From the NCBI GenBank assembly GCA_965261945.1, contig CBDHEF010000002.1:558001-622000 (forward strand): a stretch of DNA of 64,000 nt, in the 5' to 3' direction. The notes below the pieces were generated by a model, which was not told the DNA's origin, did not search any database, and saw nothing but the letters and a program-made list of their open reading frames with translations. Each line of letters opens with the position of its first letter. Position 1 is the stretch's first letter. Below, piece by piece: positions 51,506 through 59,876 of the stretch. The stretch is from VXOI01 sp965261945. Its GTDB lineage: Bacteria; Chloroflexota; Dehalococcoidia; Lucifugimonadales; UBA3495. Made by a program: the position numbers and the translations under genes.

Positions 51506-52256
51506 CTCCGGTATCAGCCTTGAGGGTCAGGTGGCCCTGGTCACCGGTTCGTCCCGCGGCATCGGAGCCGCCATCGCCCGCCGGTTGGCCTTGGCCGGAG
51601 CCAAAATTGCGCTGAACTACAACGCCAGCCTTGCCGCCGCGACGGAAGTCATGGACTCCATCAATGCCGACGGCGGCGACGCCATGATTATTGCGGGCGA
51701 CGTTGCCGACGAGTTTCAGGCCGGGCAGATCATAAAGGCGGTCATCACACGGTTCGGGCGCATAGACATCCTGATAAACAACGCCGGGATTCACCGCGAC
51801 CGTCTGCTGCTGCGCATGACGCCCGCCGATTTCGACGAAGTTTTGCAGGTGAACCTGCGGGGCGCCTTCCTATGCACCAAGTATGTCATGCCCCACTTTA
51901 TCCGCCAGCACTACGGGCGGGTGGTTAATATGTCCTCCGTGGTCGGGCTGACCGGCAATCCGGGACAGTCCAACTACGCAGCGGCCAAGGCGGGGTTGAT
52001 TGGATTCACCAAAGCCGTCGCCCGCGAAGTCGCCTCCCGCAATGTTACCGTAAACGCCGTCGCCCCTGGATACATCGCCACCGGCATGGTGGGGGACTTG
52101 ACCGAAGACCAGCGCAGCCAGATACTGGAGCGCATCCCGATGGGGCGGTTCGGCACCTCTGAGGACGTGGCGGAGACCATCCTGTTCCTCAGCAGCAAGG
52201 GCGCTGGCTACCTCACCGGGCAAGTGCTGACCGTGGACGGCGGCCTGATCGCATAA
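51492..52256 (+). CDS. fabG: 3-oxoacyl-ACP reductase FabG
   Basis: 254 residues. The cofactor motif TGSSRGIGAAIARRLA (18-33), NNAGIHRDRLL, the SSVVGLTGNPGQSNYAAAKAGL block with catalytic Ser and YxxxK, and VAPGYIATGM are classic FabG. It reduces 3-oxoacyl-ACP with NADPH in fatty acid synthesis. It overlaps plsX by 14 bases in another frame, so the two are coupled. A different SDR specificity is possible but the plsX neighbour supports FabG. Confidence 0.93.
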   Translation: MPQFSSGISLEGQVALVTGSSRGIGAAIARRLALAGAKIALNYNASLAAATEVMDSINADGGDAMIIAGDVADEFQAGQIIKAVITRFGRIDILINNAGIHRDRLLLRMTPADFDEVLQVNLRGAFLCTKYVMPHFIRQHYGRVVNMSSVVGLTGNPGQSNYAAAKAGLIGFTKAVAREVASRNVTVNAVAPGYIATGMVGDLTEDQRSQILERIPMGRFGTSEDVAETILFLSSKGAGYLTGQVLTVDGGLIA

Positions 52257-52302
52257 CACCGCTGGTCTTGATCCCGCAAATGGGCCAGTGTTGGAGGACG
52301 AA

Positions 52303-53187
52303 ATGCGCGCCACCACGAAATTCCGCCAACTCCTTGAGCAGCCGGGAATCATCATGGCCCCCGGGGCCTACGACTGCCTCACCGCCAAGCTGATTGAAGC
52401 CGCCGGGTTTCCTGCGGTCTACATGACCGGCGCCGGTACCTCTGTCGCACGGCTGGGCTATCCCGACCTGGCCCTGGCCACCATGACGGAGATGCTGGAC
52501 AACGCCTCGCAGATAGCATCCGTAGTCGACGTCCCGGTCATTGCCGACGCCGACACCGGCTATGGAGGCGTACTGAACGTGCGGCGCACGGTCCGCCAGT
52601 ACGAGCGCAGCGGCGTCGCGGCTCTTCATCTTGAGGACCAGGACTTTCCCAAGCGCTGCGGCCACCTGGACGACAAACGGGTCATCCCGGTAGCAGATAT
52701 GACCCAGAAGATTCACGCGGCGGTGGACGCCCGCATCGACGACGATTTCACCATCATCGTTCGCACCGACGCCCTGGCGGTCACCGGCTGGGATGATTCC
52801 ATGCGCCGCTGCGAGGAATACATCAAGGCCGGCGCCGACGTGCTGTTCGTCGAGGCGCTGCGGACGCCCGAAGAGGCGGAGCGCGCGGGCCGCGAGCTAT
52901 CGGTTCCCTTGCTCTACAACTACGTCGAGACCGGCAAATCGCCCCTGCTCCCGGCCCAGGAGCTGGAACGAATGGGCTTCAAGATAGTCATATACCCGGC
53001 CAGCGGGCTGCTGTCGGCAATGTACGCCGTCCGGGAGACCCTTACAACCCTGAAGCGCCAAGGAACCACGGCCCACCTGCTGGAGAAAATGACCAGCCTG
53101 CAGGACTGCTTCGAGGCCGTCGGCCTGTCGGAGATGCTCGCCGACGATGCCCGCTTCGCCGCCGCCGAGCCGGTAGCAGCCGATTAG
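52303..53187 (+). CDS. Isocitrate lyase/PEP mutase family enzyme (methylisocitrate-lyase-like)
   Basis: 294 residues from ATG 52303, nine bases after GGAGG; a TTG at 52288 is less likely. VIADADTGYGGVLNVRRTV (79-97) binds Mg. KRCGH (117-121) is the catalytic loop of lyases in this superfamily, present here but absent in the 40129-40989 relative. It could cleave 2-methylisocitrate or another 2,3-disubstituted malate/succinate, giving pyruvate or glyoxylate. It follows fabG by 46 bases on the same strand. prpC and prpD are not adjacent, so a propionate role is not shown. Confidence 0.9.
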   Translation: MRATTKFRQLLEQPGIIMAPGAYDCLTAKLIEAAGFPAVYMTGAGTSVARLGYPDLALATMTEMLDNASQIASVVDVPVIADADTGYGGVLNVRRTVRQYERSGVAALHLEDQDFPKRCGHLDDKRVIPVADMTQKIHAAVDARIDDDFTIIVRTDALAVTGWDDSMRRCEEYIKAGADVLFVEALRTPEEAERAGRELSVPLLYNYVETGKSPLLPAQELERMGFKIVIYPASGLLSAMYAVRETLTTLKRQGTTAHLLEKMTSLQDCFEAVGLSEMLADDARFAAAEPVAAD

Positions 53188-53217
53188 CCCGCCCTTGCCA
53201 AGCCCTACCGTTCGCTG

Positions 53218-54459
53218 ATGATGAATCCATTTGGAAATCCCGACCGGCGTTTCCTGGCGCAGTTGCGGCAGGAGGTGGAGGCGTGGTTGCGGGACGGGAC
53301 GATCACCGCCGAACAGGGGCAGACTATTCTGGCCCGCTACCCGGCTGACTCGCCAGACAGCGCCACCGCCCGCAACCGTCAGGCCCTCGTTGTGGGGCTG
53401 TCCATCTTGGGGGCGGCGCTGGTCGGGATCGGAATCATCACGTTTTTCGCTGCCAACTGGGACGACCTGTCGCGCGGCGTGAAACTAGGGGCGCTGGTGG
53501 CCGGCGTGGCGCTGGCCTATGGCGCGGGCTACTTCCTATGGCAACGGGCGGGTTACTCCGGCGTCGGCGTAGCATTGGTTCTGCTGGGCTGCATCATCTT
53601 CGGAACCGGGGTTCATCTCATCGGCCAGGTCTACAACATCTCGGTGGACCATCCCAACCTGACCGCCTTCTGGTTCCTGGGCGTGCTGCCCCTGGCCTAC
53701 GCCACCCGCTCGCGTCCGGTGACCTTTCTGGCCATCGTGCTGTTCCTGGTAGCCGCCGGATTCCGGCTGGCGCACTGGCTGGGACAGACTTCGGCAGAGG
53801 AAGAGATTCTTTTGGCCACCACCTACCTGCCCCTGGGGCTGCTGCTCTACGCCATCGGGCGGGTCAAGGGCCGGTTCGAGGAGTGGCAGCCGATGGGCGG
53901 CCCGTTCCGCGCTATCGGGCTGGTTGTGGCCTTCGGTGCGCTCTACCTGCTAACTTTTCACGAGATCCACGACATCGGGAGCGGCATCAATGGCTTGGAT
54001 TATCGCTACTGGAGCCTGACCTCCGGGGCGTCGGTCATCGCTGTGGCCCTGCTGTCCGGGGTGGAGTGGCTGCGCTTCCACCGGGACGGCCGGCCGGGGG
54101 TGGAATCCGCCGAGCTTGCGGCCATCGTGGCGCTGCTGGTGGCGTCTCACGTCGTGGCGCGGGTTCCCGTCGGCTGGGAACCGCTCTACCCCATCGTGTT
54201 CAATGCCCTGTTCGCGTTGTCGGCGCTGGGGCTGATGGTCTCCGGCTACCTGCAAGAGCGCGAGGGCCGGGTCAACCTGTCGCTGGGGCTGATTGCCCTG
54301 TTCATAATCACCCGCTACTTTGAGTACTCGACAACCCTGTTCGACCGCTCGCTGGTGTTCGTCGGCGCCGGAGTGATACTGCTGGCCGGCGGGTTCCTGC
54401 TGGAGCGGGGCCGCCGCAGAATGCTGACGGCCATGCGGGACAGGGATGGCGAACTATGA
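53218..54459 (+). CDS. DUF2157 multi-pass membrane protein
   Basis: 413 residues. An N-terminal soluble helix pair (FLAQLRQEVEAWLRDGTITAEQGQTILARY) is followed by about ten transmembrane helices, starting VVGLSILGAALVGIGIITFFAANW. FAANWDDLSRGVKL is the DUF2157 signature. The family is commonly paired with GDYXXLXY proteins, and one overlaps this gene by four bases downstream. Its molecular role is unknown; a membrane complex with the partner is likely. Confidence 0.88.
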   Translation: MMNPFGNPDRRFLAQLRQEVEAWLRDGTITAEQGQTILARYPADSPDSATARNRQALVVGLSILGAALVGIGIITFFAANWDDLSRGVKLGALVAGVALAYGAGYFLWQRAGYSGVGVALVLLGCIIFGTGVHLIGQVYNISVDHPNLTAFWFLGVLPLAYATRSRPVTFLAIVLFLVAAGFRLAHWLGQTSAEEEILLATTYLPLGLLLYAIGRVKGRFEEWQPMGGPFRAIGLVVAFGALYLLTFHEIHDIGSGINGLDYRYWSLTSGASVIAVALLSGVEWLRFHRDGRPGVESAELAAIVALLVASHVVARVPVGWEPLYPIVFNALFALSALGLMVSGYLQEREGRVNLSLGLIALFIITRYFEYSTTLFDRSLVFVGAGVILLAGGFLLERGRRRMLTAMRDRDGEL

Positions 54460-54977
54460 AACCGTGGGCCCGCATCGCCTTCTGGATAGTGGTCGCCGGA
54501 CAGTTGGTCTTTCTGATAGGCTTCATCGGAGTGAAAGAAACCGCCCTGCGCACCGGCGTCGAGGTAGTGCTGCAAACCGTCCCGGTGGACCCGCGCTCCC
54601 TGCTGCAAGGCGACTACGCCATTCTGGACTACGAAATCGCCAGTTTGCCCTCCTACTCGCGCGACGCGGAAATAGGAGAAACGGTCTATGTCGAGCTTTA
54701 CAGATTGGCGACGCAAGACCCGGAAGTATGGTGGGCCAGAAACTATGAGCATGACCGACCTTCGGGCACGCGAGTGTTCATCAAGGGCCGCGTGGACCGC
54801 AGGGGCCATCTCGACTTTGGAATCGGCACTTACTTCATCCCGGAAGGAACCGGCCACATAATAGAAGGCGCAAGAGATGTGAAGGTGGTGGTCAACCTCG
54901 ACTCCGATGGCAACGCCATCATCAAGCAAGCGCTGGTGGACGGTCAGCCCTTCGACCCGAACGCCGGGGCGGAGTGA
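54456..54977 (+). CDS. GDYXXLXY domain membrane-anchored protein
   Basis: 173 residues. One N-terminal transmembrane helix (FWIVVAGQLVFLIGFIGV) is followed by an extracytoplasmic beta-rich domain. GDYAILDY (about 52-59) is the family's name-giving GDYxxLxY motif. The later strands GTRVFIKGRVDRRG and LDFGIGTYFIPEG are typical too. It overlaps the DUF2157 gene by four bases (ATGA), the usual pairing. No activity is known for this family; export and envelope association are inferred. Confidence 0.9.
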   Translation: MKPWARIAFWIVVAGQLVFLIGFIGVKETALRTGVEVVLQTVPVDPRSLLQGDYAILDYEIASLPSYSRDAEIGETVYVELYRLATQDPEVWWARNYEHDRPSGTRVFIKGRVDRRGHLDFGIGTYFIPEGTGHIIEGARDVKVVVNLDSDGNAIIKQALVDGQPFDPNAGAE

Positions 54978-55050
54978 GCTCCGACCTTGTCCCGTTTCTG
55001 CGGCTGCGGCATACTTGGCCCACAATCCCACACCAACGCGGGAGGGCGTT

Positions 55051-55569
55051 ATGAGCAATGTCGTTCTGGTGGTGGATATGCTCAAGGGGTTCCTGGAGCC
55101 GGGACACAACCTTTACCACGCCGATTCGCGCCGCATAATTCCCCACGCCCAGCAATTGATTGCGCAGGAAAAGGCTGCGGGATCGGAGATTCTGTTCTTG
55201 TCCGACAACCACTACCCCGACGACCTGGAGTTTCAGGTGTTCCCGGTCCACTGCGTCATCGGAACCGAGGAAACCGAGGTAATCCCGGAGCTGTCCGAGT
55301 ATGTCACCGGCGGGAACCTCATCCCCAAGAAGCGCTACAGCGGCTTCTTCAATACCGATTTGGCGGAACGTTTGACGCGGCTCGCACCGGAGAAGCTGCT
55401 GGTATGCGGCGTCGCCACCAACGTCTGCGTGATGCACACTGTCTCAGACGCCCGCAACCGGGACTACGCGGTCGAAGTTTACTCCGACTGCGTTTCCGGC
55501 CCCGACCCGGAGGCCCACCGCTGGGCGCTGTCCCACTGCCAACGGGTGCTGGGCGCGAAGGTAATCTAA
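55051..55569 (+). CDS. Nicotinamidase-like isochorismatase-family hydrolase
   Basis: 172 residues from ATG 55051, behind GGGAGG; the frame opens earlier (54907) but inside the previous gene. The cysteine-hydrolase triad is Asp9 (VVDML), Lys93/94 (IPKKRYSGFF) and Cys126 (GVATNVCVM). FPVHCVIGTEETEVIPEL (64-81) with Asp52/His54 resembles the zinc-site block of nicotinamidases. It likely deamidates nicotinamide to nicotinate or a related amide. It is transcribed after the GDYXXLXY gene. Confidence 0.88.
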   Translation: MSNVVLVVDMLKGFLEPGHNLYHADSRRIIPHAQQLIAQEKAAGSEILFLSDNHYPDDLEFQVFPVHCVIGTEETEVIPELSEYVTGGNLIPKKRYSGFFNTDLAERLTRLAPEKLLVCGVATNVCVMHTVSDARNRDYAVEVYSDCVSGPDPEAHRWALSHCQRVLGAKVI

Positions 55570-55573
55570 TGTT

Positions 55574-55607
55574 CCCTCTCCCCCTGGGAGTAGGGTTAGT
55601 TCGAGGG
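55574..55607. repeat. CCCTCTCC/GGAGAGGG dispersed element, copy 3
   Basis: ccctctcccc followed by ctgggagtagggttagttcgaggg, between the nicotinamidase-like gene and the VWA gene. A diverged copy of the element seen at 36101. Confidence 0.5.
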
Positions 55608-55686
55608 CGCCCCGGTTGCCATTGCCAGCAGGGGCGGGTATTATCGCCTTGCCGCCAGGCTTCGGCCGCTGCGATGGGGAGACGTG

Positions 55687-57717
55687 ATGCTGTTTCGCAC
55701 TTACCGATACTCCCGGTGGGACGGATCCCAGAATATCTTCGACCTCGACGCCGACCAGTTGATGGATATGCTGTCGGACGATGTCCTCAACAACGGGGAC
55801 ATCATGCAGGCTCTGCGCGACCTGCTGCGCCAGGGGATGCAGAACGGCGACGGCCAGCAGATGCCCGGCCTGCGCCAGCTTATGGAGCAACTCAAGGACC
55901 GGCGCCGCCAGCAGATGCAGCAGCACAACATGGACTCGGTGCTGGACGATCTCAAGGAGCGATTAGAGGACATAATCAACACTGAGCGGCAGGGCATTCA
56001 GAGCCGCCTCGACGAAGCCCAACAGCAGGTGGAGGACGCCCCCGAGGACGAGCGGGCCCAGCAGGAGGCCCTCTACAATCTCCTGGAGCAGCGGGCCAAC
56101 CGCAACCTGGACCGTCTTGATAACCTCCCGGAAGGCGTGGGCAGCCAACTCAAAGACTTGATGGAGTACGACTTCATCGACCCGGAGGCTCAGCGGAAGT
56201 TCCAGGAACTGCTGGATATGCTCAAGAGCCAGATGGCGCAGAACATCTCCCAGCAGATGCAGCAGCAGATACAGAATATGTCCCCCGAGGACATGGCCGC
56301 CACCCGCGAGATGATGCGCGACCTCAACCAGATGATGCGCGACAAGCTCCAGGGCCGCGAGCCGGACTTCGATGGCTTCATGGACAAGTGGGGGCAGATG
56401 TTCGGCCCCAACCCTCCGCAGAGCTTGGAAGATCTGATGGAGATGCTACAACAGCAGTTGGCGCAGATGCAGTCAATGTTGGAAAGTATGTCCCCGGAAG
56501 CCCGCCAGGAGATGGAGGACGCCCTCGCCCAGGCCCTTGACCCGGAAACCCAGCGCGAAATGGCGCAATTCGCCAACCTCATGGAACAGCTCATGCCCAT
56601 GGAGGATATGCGCCGTCAGTATCCCTTCTTGGGTGACGACAGCCTGACCATGGAGCAGGCGATGCAGATGATGCGCGACCTCCAGCAGCTCGACCAGTTG
56701 GAGGCCGCGCTCCAGGAAGCCATCCGTACCGGCGACCTCAGCGACATCGACCCGGAGAAGCTGGCCGAACTGCTGGGCGAGGACGCCCGCCGCGTCTGGG
56801 ACGAGCTGGATAACCTGCGCAAGCTGCTGGAGGATGCTGGCTACATCACCGGCGGGGACAAGACCGAATTGACCGCCCGCGGCATCCGGCGCATCGGACA
56901 GAAGGCCCTGAAGGAGGTCTTCGCTCATCTGAAAAAGGACCGCATCGGCGGCCACCTTATGGACACCCGGGGTGTCAACGGCGACCTGCTGGGCGAGACC
57001 AAGACCTACGAATTCGGAGATCCCTTCCTGGTGGACTTGCAGGCTACGGTCAAGAACGCCGTGCTGCGGGGCGGGCCGCAGGTGCCAGTCCGTCTCAGCC
57101 CGCAGGACTTCGAGATTCACCGCACCGAGCACATGACCAAGTCCGCCACCATTGTCTTGCTGGACCAGAGCCGCTCCATGGGCCTGTTCAACAACTGGCA
57201 GGCCGCCAAGAAGGTGACCGTGGCTCTGATGGCCCTGATTCGCTCCCAGTTCCCGCGCGATACGCTCCATATCGTCGGCTTCTCCGACTACGCGCGGGAA
57301 ATCAAGGAGGAAGATCTGGCGTCGTGCAGTTGGAACGCCTGGGTGTCCGGCACCAACCTGCATCATGCCCTGATGCTCTCCCGCAAACTGCTGTCCAGGG
57401 AAAAGGGCGGCACCCGGCAGATTCTGGTCATCACCGACGGCGAGCCGACGGCCCATCTGGAGGGCGACCGCTCGTACTTCAGCTATCCGCCCAGTTATCG
57501 CACGGAGATGGAAACCCTGCGGGAAGTGCGCCGTTGCACCCAGGAAGACATCCTGATAAACACATTCATGCTGGAGAACAACTACCAACTGGTCAACTTC
57601 GTAGACCGAATGACCCGCATCAACCGGGGCCGCGCCTTTTACACCAGCGCCTCCAACTTGAGCGAATTTGTGCTGGTGGACTACCTCAACAACCGGCGCA
57701 AGCGCGTGGCTGCCTGA
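55687..57717 (+). CDS. Large VWA-domain protein with Met/Gln-rich helical N-terminus
   Basis: 676 residues from ATG 55687 (a GTG at 55684 is possible). The first about 380 residues are helical and unusually rich in Met, Gln, Asp and Glu (for example IQNMSPEDMAATREMMRDLNQMM), probably a long coiled coil. The C-terminal von Willebrand A domain has the MIDAS metal site: Asp493-x-Ser495-x-Ser497 (LLDQSRSM), then SGTNLHHAL and ITDGEPT. Related VWA proteins work with MoxR-type AAA+ ATPases in assembling or activating enzymes, but none is adjacent. There is no signal peptide, so it is cytoplasmic. Role unknown. Confidence 0.87.
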   Translation: MLFRTYRYSRWDGSQNIFDLDADQLMDMLSDDVLNNGDIMQALRDLLRQGMQNGDGQQMPGLRQLMEQLKDRRRQQMQQHNMDSVLDDLKERLEDIINTERQGIQSRLDEAQQQVEDAPEDERAQQEALYNLLEQRANRNLDRLDNLPEGVGSQLKDLMEYDFIDPEAQRKFQELLDMLKSQMAQNISQQMQQQIQNMSPEDMAATREMMRDLNQMMRDKLQGREPDFDGFMDKWGQMFGPNPPQSLEDLMEMLQQQLAQMQSMLESMSPEARQEMEDALAQALDPETQREMAQFANLMEQLMPMEDMRRQYPFLGDDSLTMEQAMQMMRDLQQLDQLEAALQEAIRTGDLSDIDPEKLAELLGEDARRVWDELDNLRKLLEDAGYITGGDKTELTARGIRRIGQKALKEVFAHLKKDRIGGHLMDTRGVNGDLLGETKTYEFGDPFLVDLQATVKNAVLRGGPQVPVRLSPQDFEIHRTEHMTKSATIVLLDQSRSMGLFNNWQAAKKVTVALMALIRSQFPRDTLHIVGFSDYAREIKEEDLASCSWNAWVSGTNLHHALMLSRKLLSREKGGTRQILVITDGEPTAHLEGDRSYFSYPPSYRTEMETLREVRRCTQEDILINTFMLENNYQLVNFVDRMTRINRGRAFYTSASNLSEFVLVDYLNNRRKRVAA

Positions 57718-57845
57718 CATACAGGGAGTTTACGAAAACCAGGCAAGGCATAGTCTTTCAGTTGCTCCCTCTCCCCACGGAGGCCGCGATGAAGGTGATT
57801 TGCCGGCGCACCCCACGGACAAGGCTGCTTGAATGCCAGCTCCAT

Positions 57846-57874
57846 CCTCACCCTCCCCTCTGCGGGGGAGGGGA
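57846..57874. repeat. CCCTCTCC/GGAGAGGG dispersed element, copy 4 (inverted)
   Basis: cctcaccctcccctctgcgggggagggg: the element read on the minus strand, ending gggtgagg. A half-copy, ccctctcccc, lies at 57769-57778, so the two may flank a small insertion. Confidence 0.6.
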
Positions 57875-58016
57875 GCTTCTCTGGAAACTAAGAGAAGCCA
57901 AACAGTTGGAGTCCACATCTTCAAATGACAAGGATTTTCTGATACACTGGTAAGACAATCAGATATTTCTAAACAGGCTGCGGTAACCCGCGGCCGGGCA
58001 GTCAGACTTTTAAGAC

Positions 58017-58030
58017 AGTCCTGTGAGGCT
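58017..58030 (+). promoter_or_regulatory. PyrR RNA-binding loop of the pyr leader
   Basis: AGTCCTGTGAGGCT matches the PyrR binding-loop consensus ARUCCNGNGAGGYU at every position. It is framed by cttt (58007-58010) and aaag (58034-58037), which can close the stem. It lies in the untranslated leader, 60 bases before a terminator and 150 before pyrR. PyrR bound with UMP here would favour termination. Confidence 0.9.
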
Positions 58031-58056
58031 GGCAAAGTAGGGCGTCCCGGATGCTT

Positions 58057-58081
58057 CCCCGGCGCATATATCGAGCCGGGG
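58057..58081 (+). promoter_or_regulatory. Hairpin in the pyr leader, candidate antiterminator element
   Basis: ccccggc (58057-58063) pairs with gccgggg (58075-58081). It lies between the PyrR site and the terminator and may take part in the switch between antiterminated and terminated forms. Confidence 0.45.
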
Positions 58082-58091
58082 CCGTCCGTAC

Positions 58092-58123
58092 CCCCTTGCC
58101 CCTCGGGAGGCAAGGGGTTTTTT
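58092..58123 (+). terminator. Attenuator terminator of the pyr operon
   Basis: ccccttgcc (58092-58100), an 8-base loop and ggcaagggg (58109-58117), followed by TTTTTT (58118-58123). It is a full Rho-independent terminator placed before the first pyr gene, as in Bacillus pyr attenuators. Confidence 0.92.
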
Positions 58124-58178
58124 GTTATGTTGCTGAACCTTGTCTGGGGATCAAAATAAATCAAGCCGGGAGACGGTC

Positions 58179-58817
58179 ATGCCGGAAGGCATACCTGGGA
58201 TGGTCGAAAGGCAAATAATGAACCAGGATGCTATGGGCCGTGCGCTGTCCCGCATCGCCCATGAAATCCTGGAACGCAACCGGGGCGTAAGCGATCTGCT
58301 GCTGGTGGGTATCCAGCGTCGCGGCGTTCCATTGGCCCGGCGGCTCTCCGCCCTTCTGTCCGACTTCGAGGGCTCAGCCGTCCCGGTGGGGTCTCTGGAC
58401 ATAAACCTGTACCGCGACGACCTTCGGGAACGCAAGAGGCCCAGGGTTCGGGTGCATCGAACCGACCTGCCGGTAAGCATCCAGGGGCAGCGCGTCGTGC
58501 TGGTGGACGATGTGCTGTACACAGGGCGCACCATCCGCGCCGCGCTCGACGCCCTGAATGACTACGGTAGACCGATCCAGGTGCAACTTGCGGTGATCAT
58601 TGATCGCGGACACCGGGAGTTGCCCATTCGCGCCGACTACGTGGGCCGCAACATACCCACCGCCCGGAACGAGATAGTCGCTGTGCGGCTGAATGAAATC
58701 GACGGTACGGATGAGGTCGTCTTGTTGCGTCCCGAAGGCTCCACCGGAGAAGATTCCGGCGCAGAATCCGAAACCGGCGGACAGTCCGCTGAGGCAGTTG
58801 TCGCCAGAGGCGATTAG
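58179..58817 (+). CDS. pyrR: Bifunctional PyrR: pyr operon attenuator protein/uracil phosphoribosyltransferase
   Basis: 212 residues from ATG 58179, behind GGGAG; the frame opens at 58140 but there it lies right next to the attenuator. It has the PyrR layout: ALSRIAHEILERN (22-34), VGIQRRGVPLARRL (43-56), and the PRPP loop VLVDDVLYTGRT (107-118). The C-terminal about 25 residues are an acidic Ser/Gly extension beyond the usual 180. It binds pyr leader RNA when UMP is high and can form UMP from uracil. First gene of the operon it controls. Confidence 0.95.
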   Translation: MPEGIPGMVERQIMNQDAMGRALSRIAHEILERNRGVSDLLLVGIQRRGVPLARRLSALLSDFEGSAVPVGSLDINLYRDDLRERKRPRVRVHRTDLPVSIQGQRVVLVDDVLYTGRTIRAALDALNDYGRPIQVQLAVIIDRGHRELPIRADYVGRNIPTARNEIVAVRLNEIDGTDEVVLLRPEGSTGEDSGAESETGGQSAEAVVARGD

Positions 58818-58856
58818 TCCCTTAAGGCCCGTCAGTCCAAGTTAGGAATCAGCTTG

Positions 58857-59876
58857 ATGACGATACCGGAAGCTATAACCGAGCAGGCAGAAGAGCAGGC
58901 CGTCCTTACGGACAGCCTGCCGCCGCGTCGCCATGTTCTCGACCTGGACGACTACTCCGGGCAGGAACTGGCGGCTACGCTGGATTCGGCTCATGGCATG
59001 GCGGAAGTGCTGAGGCGGGACATAAAGAAGGTGCCTGCTCTCCGGGGTAAGGTCATCGTGACGCTGTTCTATGAAGCCAGCACCCGAACCCGCGTCTCCT
59101 TCGAAGAGGCGGGAAAGGTGCTGAGCGCCGACGTCATCAACATGAGCTCCTCCGGCAGCAGCTCCGACAAGGGCGAGTCCCTACTCAACACTGGGCTGAC
59201 ACTGCAAGCGATGGGCGTGGATACTCTGGTGGTGCGCCATCCCCACTCCGGCGCTCCCAACTTCCTGGCCCGCAACTTGGAGCGGGTCAGCGTGATCAAT
59301 GCCGGAGATGGCCTGCACGCCCACCCGACCCAGGCGCTCCTGGACCTGTACACTGTCCAGTCCCGGCTGGGCGGCGTCGCCGGGCGCAAGGTCGTAATCG
59401 TTGGCGACGTGCTGCACAGCCGGGTGGCCCGTTCCGACATCTGGGGCTTTGCTCGCGCGGGCGCCCGCGTGGTGTTGTCCGGCCCTCCGACTCTGATGCC
59501 ATTGGACTTTCTGAACCGGAACGAACGGAGCGAGGACGGCGGGCTGGCCTCGCTGGTGGAAGTGGATACCAACCTCGACCGGGCCGTGGAGGATGCCGAC
59601 GTTGTGATGGCCCTGCGCCTGCAATCGGAGCGGCAGCGCAGCGGCTTCCTTCCCGGCATCCGCGAGTACATCCGCCGCTGGCAGGTGAACGACGCCCGCC
59701 TCGCCCGCTCAAAACCAGAGGTGCTGGTGATGCACCCCGGCCCCATGAATGAGGGTATCGAAATCAGTTCCGGGCTGGCCCACGGCAGCCGCTCGGCCAT
59801 CGAAGAGCAGGTAACAGCCGGCGTCGCCGTCCGCATGGCGGTGCTGTACCAATTGAACGCAGGGGCGCAGGAATGA
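58857..59876 (+). CDS. pyrB: Aspartate carbamoyltransferase, catalytic subunit
   Basis: 339 residues from ATG 58857. The carbamoyl-phosphate motif is FYEASTRTRVSFEEAG (about 71-86). VVRHPHSGAPNFLA, DGLHAHPTQALLDLYT, and MHPGPMNEGIEI are the other landmarks. It forms N-carbamoyl-aspartate, the committed pyrimidine step. An N-terminal extension of about 25 residues precedes the usual start. It overlaps pyrC by an ATGA. No pyrI regulatory subunit is nearby, consistent with control by PyrR attenuation. Confidence 0.96.
   Translation: MTIPEAITEQAEEQAVLTDSLPPRRHVLDLDDYSGQELAATLDSAHGMAEVLRRDIKKVPALRGKVIVTLFYEASTRTRVSFEEAGKVLSADVINMSSSGSSSDKGESLLNTGLTLQAMGVDTLVVRHPHSGAPNFLARNLERVSVINAGDGLHAHPTQALLDLYTVQSRLGGVAGRKVVIVGDVLHSRVARSDIWGFARAGARVVLSGPPTLMPLDFLNRNERSEDGGLASLVEVDTNLDRAVEDADVVMALRLQSERQRSGFLPGIREYIRRWQVNDARLARSKPEVLVMHPGPMNEGIEISSGLAHGSRSAIEEQVTAGVAVRMAVLYQLNAGAQE

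Larger units (their letters stand above)
57718..58178 (+). other. Leader region of the pyr operon
   Basis: About 460 bases from the VWA gene stop to the pyrR start, with no gene. It contains the dispersed element, then the PyrR-binding loop, a GC-rich hairpin and the attenuator terminator. The operon promoter should lie near 57900-57960, where gatacact (57941-57948) is a weak -10 candidate. Confidence 0.7.
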
